Translations under genes and position numbers: made by a program | In this document: positions 34,404 through 42,508 of the stretch, piece by piece | How the letters are laid out: the number at the start of each line of letters is the position of its first letter | Position numbering within the stretch: position 1 is the first letter of the stretch | Assembly: GCF_009930815.1 (NCBI RefSeq) | Contig: NZ_CP022222.1 | Location: 4,134,501 to 4,198,500 of the forward strand | DNA length: 64,000 bases | DNA from: Bradyrhizobium sp. CCBAU 051011 | Lineage (GTDB): Bacteria > Pseudomonadota > Alphaproteobacteria > Rhizobiales > Xanthobacteraceae | Direction of reading: 5' to 3' | Notes under the pieces: generated by a model | What the model saw: only the letters and a program-made list of their open reading frames with translations | Database searches by the model: none | What the model was told of the DNA's origin: nothing

Positions 34404-35501
34404 ATGGCACAGATCCGCGTCGAAAACCTGCGCAAGTCGTTCGATCAGTTCACGGCCGTGCAAGGCTCTAACTTCACCATCGACGACGGCACCTTCTTTG
34501 CGATGCTGGGGCCTTCCGGCTGCGGCAAGACGACCACGCTGCGCATGATTGCGGGCCTTGAACTGCCGACCGAGGGAAAGATCCTGCTCGACGGCGAGGA
34601 CGTGACATTCCGCCGCGCGGCCGCCCGCGACATCGCCTTCGTCTTCCAGCTTTTCGCGCTCTATCCGCACATGAATGTCGCTGACAATATCGGCTTTCCC
34701 CTGAAGTGCCAGGGCATGGGTCGACGCGAGGTTCGCGCGCGGGTGCAGGAGACGGCGCGGCTCCTGCGGATCGAGCATCTCTTGTCGAGCAAGACGTCAA
34801 GGCTGTCGGGCGGCGACCGCCAGCGCGTAGCACTTGGGCGCGCCATGGTCAGGCGGCCGAAGGCCTTTCTGATGGACGAGCCGCTGGGGGCGCTCGATGC
34901 CGAGTTTCGTCATCTGATGTGCGGCGAGCTTCGCGATCTGCACGATCGCATCGGCGCGACGACGGTCTACGTGACGCACGACCAGCTCGAGGCAATGTCG
35001 ATGGCGGACCAGATCGCCGTCATGAACAAGGGGCGCGTCGAACAGATCGGCTCGCCGCAGGAGGTCTATCACCGGCCCGCGAGCATGTTCGTGGCCGACT
35101 TCATCGGCTCGCCGCCCATGAACTTCCTGCGCTTTGAGAGCAGCCTGCGCTCCGGCGATCGGGCTGTCGCCTTTCACGGCGTCAATGTCCCAGTCCCCGA
35201 GATCCACGAGGATCGCGCGAGCGCCCCGCTGGCGCTCGGAATCCGTCCGGAGCATATCCGTTTCGTCGACGCGGCGCCCGTTCGCGGCGAGGTGTTCGGC
35301 GCGGAATATCTCGGCACCACACAGATCGTCACCGTCGACACGACGCATGGCCGCGTCGCGGCGCGGCTGCCCTCCAGCGCGTCGGTGCGGATCGGCGAAA
35401 CGGTGGGTCTTGAATTCCACTCCAAACGCCTCGCGCTGTTTGATGTCGGCAGCGGCCTGGCGATCCGGACCGCCAATGAGGGGAGCGCGCGCCATGGCTG
35501 A
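34404..35501 (+). CDS. CUT1 ABC transporter ATPase 1 (UgpC/MalK type)
   Basis: The 365-residue ATPase has Walker A GPSGCGKTT, Q-loop VFQLFALYPHMNV, signature LSGGDRQRVALGRA (Asp in place of the usual Gln), Walker B FLMDEPLGALDA and the switch region VYVTHDQLEAM. A C-terminal regulatory TOBE/OB region (residues 240-365, LALGIRPEHIRF) is typical of the MalK group. The frame opens at 34359; I chose the ATG at 34404. Its last eight bases overlap the second ATPase gene, pointing to a heterodimeric ATPase like the GlpS/GlpT pair. Confidence 0.9.
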   Translation: MAQIRVENLRKSFDQFTAVQGSNFTIDDGTFFAMLGPSGCGKTTTLRMIAGLELPTEGKILLDGEDVTFRRAAARDIAFVFQLFALYPHMNVADNIGFPLKCQGMGRREVRARVQETARLLRIEHLLSSKTSRLSGGDRQRVALGRAMVRRPKAFLMDEPLGALDAEFRHLMCGELRDLHDRIGATTVYVTHDQLEAMSMADQIAVMNKGRVEQIGSPQEVYHRPASMFVADFIGSPPMNFLRFESSLRSGDRAVAFHGVNVPVPEIHEDRASAPLALGIRPEHIRFVDAAPVRGEVFGAEYLGTTQIVTVDTTHGRVAARLPSSASVRIGETVGLEFHSKRLALFDVGSGLAIRTANEGSARHG

Positions 35502-36522
35502 CGTCACCCTGCGTAACATCACCAAGCGCTTCGGTGCGGTCGAGGCGGTGCGCGAACTCTCGCTGGCGGTGAATGACGGGGAGTTCCTGGTTCTGCTCGG
35601 GCCGAGCGGCGCTGGCAAGACCACGACGCTGCGGCTGATCACCGGGCTCGAGAGTCCCGACGCCGGCTCGGTCATGATCAACGGGCGCGACGTCACGCTT
35701 GATCCACCGGGATCGCGCGATATCGCCTTTGTCTTCCAGCAATATTCGCTGTATCCGCATCTCACTGTCTACGACAATCTGGCGTTTCCGCTACGCTCGC
35801 CCGCGCGGCGCGTGCCGGAGCCCATCATCCGCAAGCGTGTCGAACAGACAGCGGAGCTCTTGCATATCGCAAGCAAGCTGAACAACCGTGCCACCCGTCT
35901 GTCCGGCGGCGAGATGCAGCGCGTGGCTATCGGCCGCGCGCTGGTTCGCGATCCCTCGATCTACTTGATGGACGAGCCGCTTTCGTCGCTGGATGCGAAG
36001 CTTCGCGCAGAGCTTCGTCTCGAGCTCAAGCGGATTCAGCTCGAGCTCGGTGCGACCATCCTCTACGTGACTCACGATCAGGTCGAGGCCATGACCATGG
36101 CTTCCCGGATCGGCGTGATCAAAGACGGCCAGCTTCTTCAGCTCGGCACGCCGCGGGAGATCTACGAAAGCCCGTCCAGCAGCTATGTCGCTTCGCGGCT
36201 CGGGACGCCGCAGATCAACTTCCTTCCTGCCCGCCTGCTGTCCGACGTAGCAGTGCCGCCCGGAACCGAGACCGTCGGCATCCGCACCGAGCATCTGAAG
36301 GTTGCCGCGCGCAATGGCGGGCGGATGGTCGGTCGCGTGCACCGCGTCGAGCACCTTGGCGAGCAGAATCACGTTCACCTGGACTATAAGGGCGAGATAC
36401 TGGTGACGCTGGCGGATCCCCATCAGCAGCCGTTGAAGGCCGGTCAGGAGGTCGAATTGCGTCTGGTTCATCCGCTCTGTTTCGATCGCGCGGGGCAACG
36501 TATCCCCGCGATGATGCACTAA
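35494..36522 (+). CDS. CUT1 ABC transporter ATPase 2 (UgpC/MalK type)
   Basis: The 342-residue protein has Walker A GPSGAGKTT, Q-loop VFQQYSLYPHLTV, signature LSGGEMQRVAIGRA, Walker B YLMDEPLSSLDA and switch histidine LYVTHDQVEAMT. The TOBE domain is at the C-terminus (VGIRTEHLKV). It overlaps the first ATPase gene by eight bases. Two ATPases in one CUT1 operon are unusual; most importers of this class use a homodimer. The stop is 12 bases before dhaL. Confidence 0.9.
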   Translation: MADVTLRNITKRFGAVEAVRELSLAVNDGEFLVLLGPSGAGKTTTLRLITGLESPDAGSVMINGRDVTLDPPGSRDIAFVFQQYSLYPHLTVYDNLAFPLRSPARRVPEPIIRKRVEQTAELLHIASKLNNRATRLSGGEMQRVAIGRALVRDPSIYLMDEPLSSLDAKLRAELRLELKRIQLELGATILYVTHDQVEAMTMASRIGVIKDGQLLQLGTPREIYESPSSSYVASRLGTPQINFLPARLLSDVAVPPGTETVGIRTEHLKVAARNGGRMVGRVHRVEHLGEQNHVHLDYKGEILVTLADPHQQPLKAGQEVELRLVHPLCFDRAGQRIPAMMH

Positions 36523-36534
36523 AGGATAAACTCG

Positions 36535-37158
36535 ATGTCGCTGCAACCCGAGACGTTCAAGTCGTTGGTCAAGGTGGCCGCAGAGCAGGTCATTGCCAGC
36601 GCGCCGGAGCTTACAAGCCTGGATCAGGCGATCGGCGACGGCGACCACGGAATAAACATGAAGCGCGGCTTCGAAGCCGTGCTCGGCAAGCTCGACGCCA
36701 TCTCCACGCAACCGCTCGACGAGGCGCTGAAGATGATCGGCAAGACCTTGGTGATGACGGTCGGCGGCGCGTCGGGGCCGCTTTACGGCAGCTTCTTTCT
36801 CGCCGCCGGCGAAGCGCTCTCGCACGACAGACATTTGCCGGACGATCTCGCCGACGTCTTCGGTAGCGGCGTCAACGCGGTCAGTGCGCGTGGCCGCTCG
36901 CAGGCCGGTGAAAAGACGATGCTCGACGTGCTTGTTCCCGTCCTGGAGACGCTGAAGGCGTCGGCCGGCCAGCCGGACCTGATTGGGCGGGTCCGAGCCA
37001 CTGCCGCCGAAGCGGTCGAGCGGACCGCGCCGATGCAGGCCACCAAGGGGCGGGCGTCGTTCCTTGGACCGCGCAGCATCGGCCATATCGATCCCGGCGC
37101 ACGCTCGAGCTGCGTTCTCGTGCAGGCGGTCTGCGCTAGCCTGGAGGGACAGCAATGA
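36535..37158 (+). CDS. dhaL: Dihydroxyacetone kinase subunit DhaL
   Basis: DhaL is the nucleotide-binding subunit of PTS-dependent dihydroxyacetone kinase. It holds ADP as a cofactor and passes phosphate from DhaM to dihydroxyacetone bound on DhaK. The 207-residue product has LDQAIGDGDHGINMKRGF, the Mg-binding Asp cluster, and GGASGPLYGSFF and GARSSCVLVQ further on. A length of about 210 is normal. The stop overlaps the dhaM start (ATGA). All partners needed for phosphotransfer are encoded in the next four genes. Confidence 0.95.
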   Translation: MSLQPETFKSLVKVAAEQVIASAPELTSLDQAIGDGDHGINMKRGFEAVLGKLDAISTQPLDEALKMIGKTLVMTVGGASGPLYGSFFLAAGEALSHDRHLPDDLADVFGSGVNAVSARGRSQAGEKTMLDVLVPVLETLKASAGQPDLIGRVRATAAEAVERTAPMQATKGRASFLGPRSIGHIDPGARSSCVLVQAVCASLEGQQ

Positions 37159-37547
37159 CCGACACTGTGGGTATCGTGATCGTCTCGCATTCGAAGGACA
37201 TCGCCAAGGGCACCGCCGACATGGTGCGGCAGATGGTCGGCAGCGAGGTAAAGGTGGCATTCTGCGGCGGCAATCCCGACGGCGGACTGGGCACCAGCGT
37301 CTCGCTGATCATCGACGCCATCAATGATGCCTGGTCCGCCAAAGGCGTCGCGATCCTCGTTGACCTCGGCGGTGCCGAAACCAACAGCGAAATGGCGGTC
37401 GAAATGCTGGAGCCCGCGCGGCGCGATCTCGTTGTCGTATGCAACGCACCGATCGTCGAGGGGGCCGTGATGGCGGCGACCGAGGCGGCAGGCGGTAGCT
37501 CATTGGCCCAGGTGAAGGCCGTGGCCGAGGAACTCTCTGCCGACTGA
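37155..37547 (+). CDS. dhaM: Dihydroxyacetone kinase phosphoryl donor subunit DhaM (EIIA domain only)
   Basis: The 130-residue protein is the mannose-type EIIA domain of DhaM. The phosphorylated His is in GIVIVSHSKDIAKGTADMVR, and AILVDLGGAETNSEMAVE is the conserved switch. In E. coli DhaM this domain is fused to HPr and an enzyme I-like domain. Here those are separate genes immediately downstream. It overlaps dhaL by four bases. It would relay phosphate from HPr to DhaL in the cytoplasm. Confidence 0.93.
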   Translation: MTDTVGIVIVSHSKDIAKGTADMVRQMVGSEVKVAFCGGNPDGGLGTSVSLIIDAINDAWSAKGVAILVDLGGAETNSEMAVEMLEPARRDLVVVCNAPIVEGAVMAATEAAGGSSLAQVKAVAEELSAD

Positions 37548-37578
37548 GACGTCGGCGAAGCGAAGATGGAATATAGGT

Positions 37579-37878
37579 ATGCTGGACAAAGCGGACGGAC
37601 AGATTTTCACCGGCAATGTGCGGCTGGTGCACGCAGTGGGCATGCACGCGCGCCCGGCGGTCAAGCTGACCAAGCTTGCCAAGAAGTTCCAGGCCCAGAT
37701 TTCCGTGCGGGTCGCAGGCGCAACCGAGTGGATCAACGCCAAGAGCATCGCCAAGATCATGGCGATGCGCGCGGCGCACGGCAGCATGATCGAGATCAAG
37801 GCGTCCGGCAGTGACGCAGAAGCCGCGGTTGCGGCGCTGGTCGATCTGATTGCAACCGATTTTCCGGAGGGGGCCTAG
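37579..37878 (+). CDS. HPr-family phosphocarrier protein
   Basis: The 99-residue protein has the HPr active site VGMHARPAVKLTKLAKKF with the phosphorylated His. The Ser region reads NAKSIAKIMAMRAAHGS. About ten N-terminal residues precede the usual start. It probably carries phosphate from the enzyme I encoded 4 bases downstream to DhaM. The genome of such bacteria normally has a separate Ntr-type HPr, so this one seems dedicated to the kinase. That is inferred from operon position. Confidence 0.92.
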   Translation: MLDKADGQIFTGNVRLVHAVGMHARPAVKLTKLAKKFQAQISVRVAGATEWINAKSIAKIMAMRAAHGSMIEIKASGSDAEAAVAALVDLIATDFPEGA

Positions 37879-37882
37879 CAGC

Positions 37883-39502
37883 ATGCAGGGTGGCGCGACA
37901 GGACTGGCCTACCGCGGCAGAACCGCCTCGATCGGCTTTGCCCATGGTCCGTTCGTCCGGGTCGACGCTGATACGAGCGGCGAGCGTGTCGCGGGTAATC
38001 TCGCCGAAGAAGCGCTTGCCCTTCGTGCTGCGATTGACACGGCAAGCGGGCAGATCGCGGATTTGGCCGGGATCGCCGGCGGCGAGGCCGCGCAAATTCT
38101 CGAATTCCAGGTCGCGCTCCTGGAGGACGAGGATTTCATCGAGGCTATTTTCGCGTCGATCGGAGAGGGGGATGCGGCTGACGTCGCATGGCGTTCGGCG
38201 CTCGATACGCAGATCGCGGATTACAATTCGGCGGCGGACGAATATCTGAAGGCGCGCTCCTCCGATCTTGCTGACCTGCGCGACCGCGTGATCAACATTC
38301 TGCGAGGCGGTGGAGGTAAGGCGCTGGAGATTCCAAATGGCGCCGTCGTCTGCGCCGACGATCTGCCGCCCTCGCGATTCCTCGAGATCGACTGGTCCGG
38401 CGGTGGCGGTCTCGCGCTCTTGCGTGGCAGTCCCACCAGCCACGTCGCGATGCTGGCGCGCGCGCGGGGCATCCCCATGGTCGTGCAACTCGGCGCGATT
38501 CCGGACGTCGGAGCCACCGCGTTGCTCGACGGCGAAGGCGCGACGCTCGAACTTGATCCCGGCGCCGAGCAGGTCCGCCTGTTCGAGAAGCGGCGCGAAA
38601 GCCATCGCAAGAGCAGGGCGTCCGCCCGTGCGATCCTGCGTCGGCCCACGGCAGCGTGGCGCGGCGAGCGGATCAAGTTGTTCATCAATATCCAGCGAGT
38701 CGACGATCTCGAGCACGCCGACGCGCAATATGCCGATGGCATCGGCCTGATGCGCACCGAATTTCTGCTGACGGAGCGGGGCGGCCTGCCCGACGAGGAG
38801 ACGCAGTTTCAGGCTTACGATGCAGTGTTGCGTTGGGCCGACCGGCGCCCGGTCACCATTCGCACGTTTGACGCGGGCGGCGACAAGCCGGTGCCGGGCT
38901 TCACGCTGGACGGCGAAGCCAATCCGTTCCTCGGGGTTCGGGGCTTGCGGCTTTGCCTGGCCCGGCCCGAGATCTTTGCCATTCAGCTCCGCGCGCTGGC
39001 GCGCGCTGCCGTGCGTGGAAACCTCAGGGTCATGTTTCCGATGGTCACATCGGCGGACGAGCTTGAGGCGGGGCGGAAGCTGTTCTCCGACGTCGTGCAG
39101 CGCTTGCAGGCGGACGGTATTGCCGCAATGCTTCCCGAACTGGGAATCATGGTCGAAGTCCCGGCGGCGGCCCTGGCGATTACGAGCTTCAAGGCTTCCT
39201 TCTTCTCGATCGGCTCGAACGATCTCGCACAATATGTCCTTGCCTGCGATCGTTCCAATGGAGCGCTCGCCCCGTTGATGGACCCGCTGCATCCGGCAGT
39301 GCTCGAACTGATCGCGCGGACCGCCGAGCACGGGCGGCGCGCCGGGATCAGTGTCAGCCTCTGTGGCGACATGGCGGGCGATCCGCGCTGTCTCCCCGCA
39401 TTGCTGAACTGCGGCTTGCGCGAGCTTTCCGTGAACGCGTCGGCGCTTGCGCAGATCAAGCAGACGATCGACCGGCTGAGCAGCGGAGGCGGTGTTGGCT
39501 GA
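37883..39502 (+). CDS. PTS enzyme I (phosphoenolpyruvate-protein phosphotransferase)
   Basis: The 539-residue protein transfers phosphate from phosphoenolpyruvate to HPr. The active His lies in LLRGSPTSHVAMLARARGIP. The PEP-binding domain shows YADGIGLMRTEFLL, FDAGGDKPVPGF, FFSIGSNDLAQYVLACDRSN and the catalytic Cys in GISVSLCGDMAGDP. There is no N-terminal GAF domain, so it is not the PtsP/EINtr type. The ATG at 37883 is chosen within a frame open from 37850. It gives the kinase its own full PEP-driven chain. Confidence 0.93.
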   Translation: MQGGATGLAYRGRTASIGFAHGPFVRVDADTSGERVAGNLAEEALALRAAIDTASGQIADLAGIAGGEAAQILEFQVALLEDEDFIEAIFASIGEGDAADVAWRSALDTQIADYNSAADEYLKARSSDLADLRDRVINILRGGGGKALEIPNGAVVCADDLPPSRFLEIDWSGGGGLALLRGSPTSHVAMLARARGIPMVVQLGAIPDVGATALLDGEGATLELDPGAEQVRLFEKRRESHRKSRASARAILRRPTAAWRGERIKLFINIQRVDDLEHADAQYADGIGLMRTEFLLTERGGLPDEETQFQAYDAVLRWADRRPVTIRTFDAGGDKPVPGFTLDGEANPFLGVRGLRLCLARPEIFAIQLRALARAAVRGNLRVMFPMVTSADELEAGRKLFSDVVQRLQADGIAAMLPELGIMVEVPAAALAITSFKASFFSIGSNDLAQYVLACDRSNGALAPLMDPLHPAVLELIARTAEHGRRAGISVSLCGDMAGDPRCLPALLNCGLRELSVNASALAQIKQTIDRLSSGGGVG

Positions 39503-39917
39503 CACGGCGATCGATGAACCGGCCGACGCCGGCGCTGTTGCGGTTTACAAGCGCATCTTCAAGGAGGTGCTGGACAGCCGCCCGTCGGGCATGCGGCTGC
39601 GTCTTGCCCATGCGATGGGGAAGAACCGCAGCTTCGTCAGTCAGATCAGCAATCCTGCCTACCCGGTGCCAATACCCGTGCAGCATCTCAACACGATCTT
39701 CGATGTCTGCCACTTCCCGCCGCAGGCGAAGGCCGCCTTTCTTCGCGCCTATGCCCGCGCGCATCCGCGCCGGATCGGCCGGCTGACCGAAGGACCGCAC
39801 GAACGGACCTTGACACTGCACTTGCCGGATCTTGGCAATGCCAAGCGGAACGCAGAGCTCGACACGTTGCTCCAGGAATTCGCGCGGCGCTTGATAGCCA
39901 TCATGCAGGAAAAATAG
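39492..39917 (+). CDS. Predicted DNA-binding protein of the dha operon
   Basis: The 141-residue product starts at a GTG that overlaps the enzyme I stop. The middle, MRLRLAHAMGKNRSFVSQIS followed by NPAYPVPIPVQHL, looks like an XRE-type helix-turn-helix. FLRAYARAHPRR follows, then a helical tail. Proteins of this kind occur beside dhaKLM genes, and a regulatory role is likely, perhaps at the palindrome upstream of the operon. The domain call is by pattern, not by a database match. Confidence 0.65.
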   Translation: MLADTAIDEPADAGAVAVYKRIFKEVLDSRPSGMRLRLAHAMGKNRSFVSQISNPAYPVPIPVQHLNTIFDVCHFPPQAKAAFLRAYARAHPRRIGRLTEGPHERTLTLHLPDLGNAKRNAELDTLLQEFARRLIAIMQEK

Positions 39918-39952
39918 GCGTGAGGCGGTGGGGAGGAAACGGGGAGGAGACA

Positions 39953-40936
39953 ATGAAGAAGTTCATCAATTCGGTCGACGGCGTGCTCGCGGAGAGCCTC
40001 GACGGGCTTGCGGCCGCGCATGCCGATCTCGTCGCGCTTGGGCCGGAGCGGAAATTCGTGCGGCGCCGTGAGCTGACCCCGAAGAAGGTCGCGCTCGTTT
40101 CGGGCGGTGGCAGCGGGCACGAGCCGCTGCATGCGGGCTTCGTCGGCTATGGCATGCTCGACGCCGCCTGTCCGGGACAGGTCTTCACGTCGCCGACGCC
40201 GGACCAGATCGTTGAGGCCGCGCAGGCTGTTTCCGGTGAGGCCGGTGTGCTGTTCATCGTGAAGAACTATGCGGGAGACCGCATGAACTTCGAGATGGCG
40301 GCCGAGATCGCCGAGGGCCGCACGGCGACCATCGTGACCGACGATGACGTCGCGGTCGAGAACTCGACCCACAGCATCGGGCGCCGCGGCGTGGCCGGTA
40401 CGCTCATCGTCGAGAAGATCGTCGGCGCGGCCGCCGAAAAGGGCACTGATCTGGCGGGCTGCGTTGCGCTCGGCGAGCGCGTCAACGCCCGCACCCGCTC
40501 GATGGGCGTGGCGCTGACGAGCTGCACGGTCCCTGCCGCGGGCACGCCGACCTTCTCGCTCGGTGAGGACGAGATGGAGATGGGGGTTGGCATTCACGGC
40601 GAGCCGGGACGTCGCCGCGTCAAGCTGGAGCGAGCTGACGCGATCGCGGACGAGATGACGACGGCCATCGCGCAGGATCTCGACGCGCGCGACGGGGCCG
40701 AGGCCCTCCTGCTCGTCAACGGATTTGGCGGCACGCCCACGATCGAGCTCTACCTGATGTACAATGCGGCGCGACGGATGCTCGAGAAGCGAGGGCTGCG
40801 CATTGCCCGCTCGCTGGTCGGCAGCTTCGTCACCTCGCTCGATATGGCCGGCTGCTCGCTCACGGTGAGCCTGCTCGACACTGAGACGACCGCGCTCTGG
40901 GATCATCCCGTGCGCACGGCCGCACTGAAATGGTGA
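39953..40936 (+). CDS. dhaK: Dihydroxyacetone kinase subunit DhaK
   Basis: DhaK binds dihydroxyacetone as a covalent hemiaminal on a histidine, here in [13 protein letters not shown]. Substrate-site segments are [20 protein letters not shown] and [15 protein letters not shown]. The 327-residue length fits the PTS-type subunit. The ATG at 39953 has GGGGAGGAG just upstream. It is the last gene of the operon, separated from dhaLM by HPr, enzyme I and the DNA-binding protein gene. A terminator-like hairpin lies ~110 bases downstream. Confidence 0.95.
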   Translation: MKKFINSVDGVLAESLDGLAAAHADLVALGPERKFVRRRELTPKKVALVSGGGSGHEPLHAGFVGYGMLDAACPGQVFTSPTPDQIVEAAQAVSGEAGVLFIVKNYAGDRMNFEMAAEIAEGRTATIVTDDDVAVENSTHSIGRRGVAGTLIVEKIVGAAAEKGTDLAGCVALGERVNARTRSMGVALTSCTVPAAGTPTFSLGEDEMEMGVGIHGEPGRRRVKLERADAIADEMTTAIAQDLDARDGAEALLLVNGFGGTPTIELYLMYNAARRMLEKRGLRIARSLVGSFVTSLDMAGCSLTVSLLDTETTALWDHPVRTAALKW

Positions 40937-40979
40937 TCGCGGTGTAAGCGGTCGCTGAGTTTCGGATTGCGCTCCGGCC

Positions 40980-41075
40980 GACGATCCGCGGGCAACGGTT
41001 CACGCATGCACCGGGAGTTTCTCGGTTCACCCTCCCTGAAACTTGCCGTGTCCCTCGGGCACGGCATCTTTTTGT
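40980..41075 (+). ncRNA. Candidate small RNA ending in a rho-independent terminator
   Basis: The stem GCCGTG-T-CCC / GGG-CACGGC (41045-41065) with a two-base loop is followed by ATCTTTTT. Just before it is the single-stranded-looking ACCCTCCCTGAAACTT, which could pair with Shine-Dalgarno sequences. The same arrangement occurs at 42460-42508. It can act as the terminator of the dha operon and may also be a trans-acting small RNA like those with exposed CCUCC motifs in rhizobia. The 5' end is not defined. Confidence 0.45.
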
Positions 41076-41150
41076 GCCGAGTGGAAGGCCATGCGTCTGG
41101 TGCGATACTCCAACGACCAGGAAAATGAGAAACCTGATGCGCCTTGATTT

Positions 41151-41171
41151 GCTGGTGGACCCGGCAGGACT
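41151..41171 (-). repeat. Near-copy of the tRNA 3' fragment at 30.2 kb
   Basis: These 21 bases match 30198-30218 at 20 positions, in the same orientation. In both places they correspond to the last bases of a tRNA (T-arm 3' strand, acceptor and CCA) read on the minus strand. Beyond 41171 the sequences diverge. The two copies flank the whole CUT1/dihydroxyacetone kinase operon, as attachment-site repeats would. Confidence 0.5.
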
Positions 41172-41275
41172 GTCGCATTTCAAGGAATACAAGCGCTTAG
41201 CCAGGACTGAGACAGCCAGAAATCCAGATATTTCCCTATGTTTGTCTCAGCCGCGCGTCTCAATGGAGGTGCGCA

Positions 41276-41476
41276 ATGCGCAGACCACCTGATCCGAAAA
41301 GCGAAAGGGCGCCCCTGCCAGGACGCGCCAAGCACAAAGCCGATTTCCATAAGCCCAAAGAGTCTACCGACACAGTCCCCGAACTTCAAGCGCGGATTCT
41401 TCGCCGACGATTTGCGCTCGCATACTATTTTGCGTCCGCAATTGCGGCCCTTGTATTCGCGGGGGGACCGCGATGA
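41276..41476 (+). CDS. Small hypothetical protein of a VapE cassette
   Basis: The 66-residue product has GGAGG eight bases before the ATG. It is basic and Pro-rich at first (MRRPPDPKSERAPLPGRAKH), with a hydrophobic end (LAYYFASAIAALVFAGG). Its stop overlaps the next start by ATGA. No family is recognised. The tight packing with two following genes is typical of island replication cassettes. Confidence 0.6.
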   Translation: MRRPPDPKSERAPLPGRAKHKADFHKPKESTDTVPELQARILRRRFALAYYFASAIAALVFAGGPR

Positions 41477-41700
41477 ACGCGCACTTCAAACCGCCGTCGC
41501 GCGACCCGGACGCCGAGTACCTACTGGCTGCGCTTCGCTGCGCGAGCCGCCGGCTAAAGCTGATCGACGAGGAAGTCATTCTAATCGGCCTTGCTCTTCA
41601 GAAGGGCCTAATCACGTCACAGGAAGCCGTGGCCCGGACCGAGGAGATCGCACCAGGGTGTCTGGATGCCGTCGCCACTTCGATGTGGGTGACGGCATGA
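41473..41700 (+). CDS. Small helical hypothetical protein of a VapE cassette
   Basis: The 75-residue product reads MNAHFKPPSRDPDAEYLLAA, LRCASRRLKLIDEEVILIGL and ALQKGLITSQEAVARTEEI. The middle and end are amphipathic helices. It overlaps both neighbours by four bases, which supports real translation. Similar short proteins precede VapE/primase genes in rhizobial islands. The function is unknown. Confidence 0.65.
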   Translation: MNAHFKPPSRDPDAEYLLAALRCASRRLKLIDEEVILIGLALQKGLITSQEAVARTEEIAPGCLDAVATSMWVTA

Positions 41701-42290
41701 GCGATTGGAAAAGCCGACTGCTGGTCACAAGCACAGGCGCGCCGCGCCCGTTGCTTGCCAACGCGATCACAGCGCTCCGCGAGGCGCCAGCCTGGTTCGG
41801 CGTTCTCGCCTATGACGAATTCTCGCGTGAGACCGTCATCAAGGCCGCACCTCCGTGGGACATCAAACTGGCCCCATGGTCTGAGCGCGCTTGGTCGTCG
41901 TATGACGACTTGCTCGCGACCGAATGGCTGCAGCGCGAGGGCATCGCCGTCAACACCCAGACGACGGCGCAGGCGGTTGAGGCCGTGGCCGGCGATCGAG
42001 CCTTTCATCCGGTGATCGATTATCTGTCGGACCTTCAGCACGACGGCAAATCACGCGTGACCACTTGGCTACGTACGTGTCTTGGTGCCGAGCAAACCTC
42101 CTACAACGAGACCGTGGGCAGAGCGATGCTTATTGCCGCGGTGGCGCGGATCTTCGATCCGGGTTGCAAGGTCGACACAGTACCGATCTTTGAAGGCGCG
42201 CAGGGGGCAAGGAAATCAACGGCGGTGAAGGCCCTGTTTGATCCGTCGCCTAACCGACGCCAACGGCGAAGCGGAAGCAGACTTTCATGC
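41697..42290 (+). pseudogene. Truncated VapE/VirE-type NTPase
   Basis: Starting at an ATG overlapping the preceding stop, the product reads MSDWKSRLLVTSTGAPRPLL and later LREAPAWFGVLAYDEFSRET. The Walker A-like loop is FEGAQGARKSTAVKALFD, followed at once by loss of homology. Virulence-associated E proteins are primase-linked superfamily 3-like ATPases of phages and islands, and usually have ~300 more residues after Walker A. The second Gly of the loop is Arg here. The frame runs on to 42341, but the codons after ~42240 do not fit. It is a broken replication gene. Confidence 0.75.
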
Positions 42291-42454
42291 TGTTCGCATA
42301 TCCGACCGGTGTGCAGGGTAACGTGGTCTCGGCGGGAGTGAACGAGTTCATCATTCCCAATTACAAACAAACTTGGGGCGGCATCCGCAAAATTGCAGAT
42401 GCACCCGAGGGCGTGAAACATTTGACCTTCAAGTCAAACGAATACGTCGCCTGA
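42286..42454 (+). pseudogene. Unidentified C-terminal protein fragment
   Basis: In a different frame from VapE, the translation QTFMLFAYPTGVQGNVVSAG, then VNEFIIPNYKQTWGGIRKIA and DAPEGVKHLTFKSNEYVA, ends at a TGA. Codon use and composition look like a real protein end, but the family is not recognised and there is no start. It is followed within 23 bases by a strong terminator. Confidence 0.35.
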
Positions 42455-42459
42455 TCTCA

Positions 42460-42508
42460 ATGCTCCTCCCCAAAACTTGCCCGGGCGCCTGCGTCCCGGG
42501 CAACTTTT
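42460..42508 (+). terminator. Strong terminator hairpin, possible small RNA 3' end
   Basis: TTGCCCGGG (42477-42485) and CCCGGGCAA (42495-42503) form a perfect nine-base-pair stem with a nine-base loop, followed by CTTTT. Immediately upstream is GCTCCTCCCCAAAAC, an exposed anti-Shine-Dalgarno-like stretch. The layout copies that at 40980-41075, so both may be members of one small-RNA family. Confidence 0.65.

Noticed and set aside
41238..41696. N-terminal extension of the VapE frame
   Set aside because: The extension overlaps two small genes with good ribosome site and ATGA overlaps, and its composition is Arg-rich shadow sequence.
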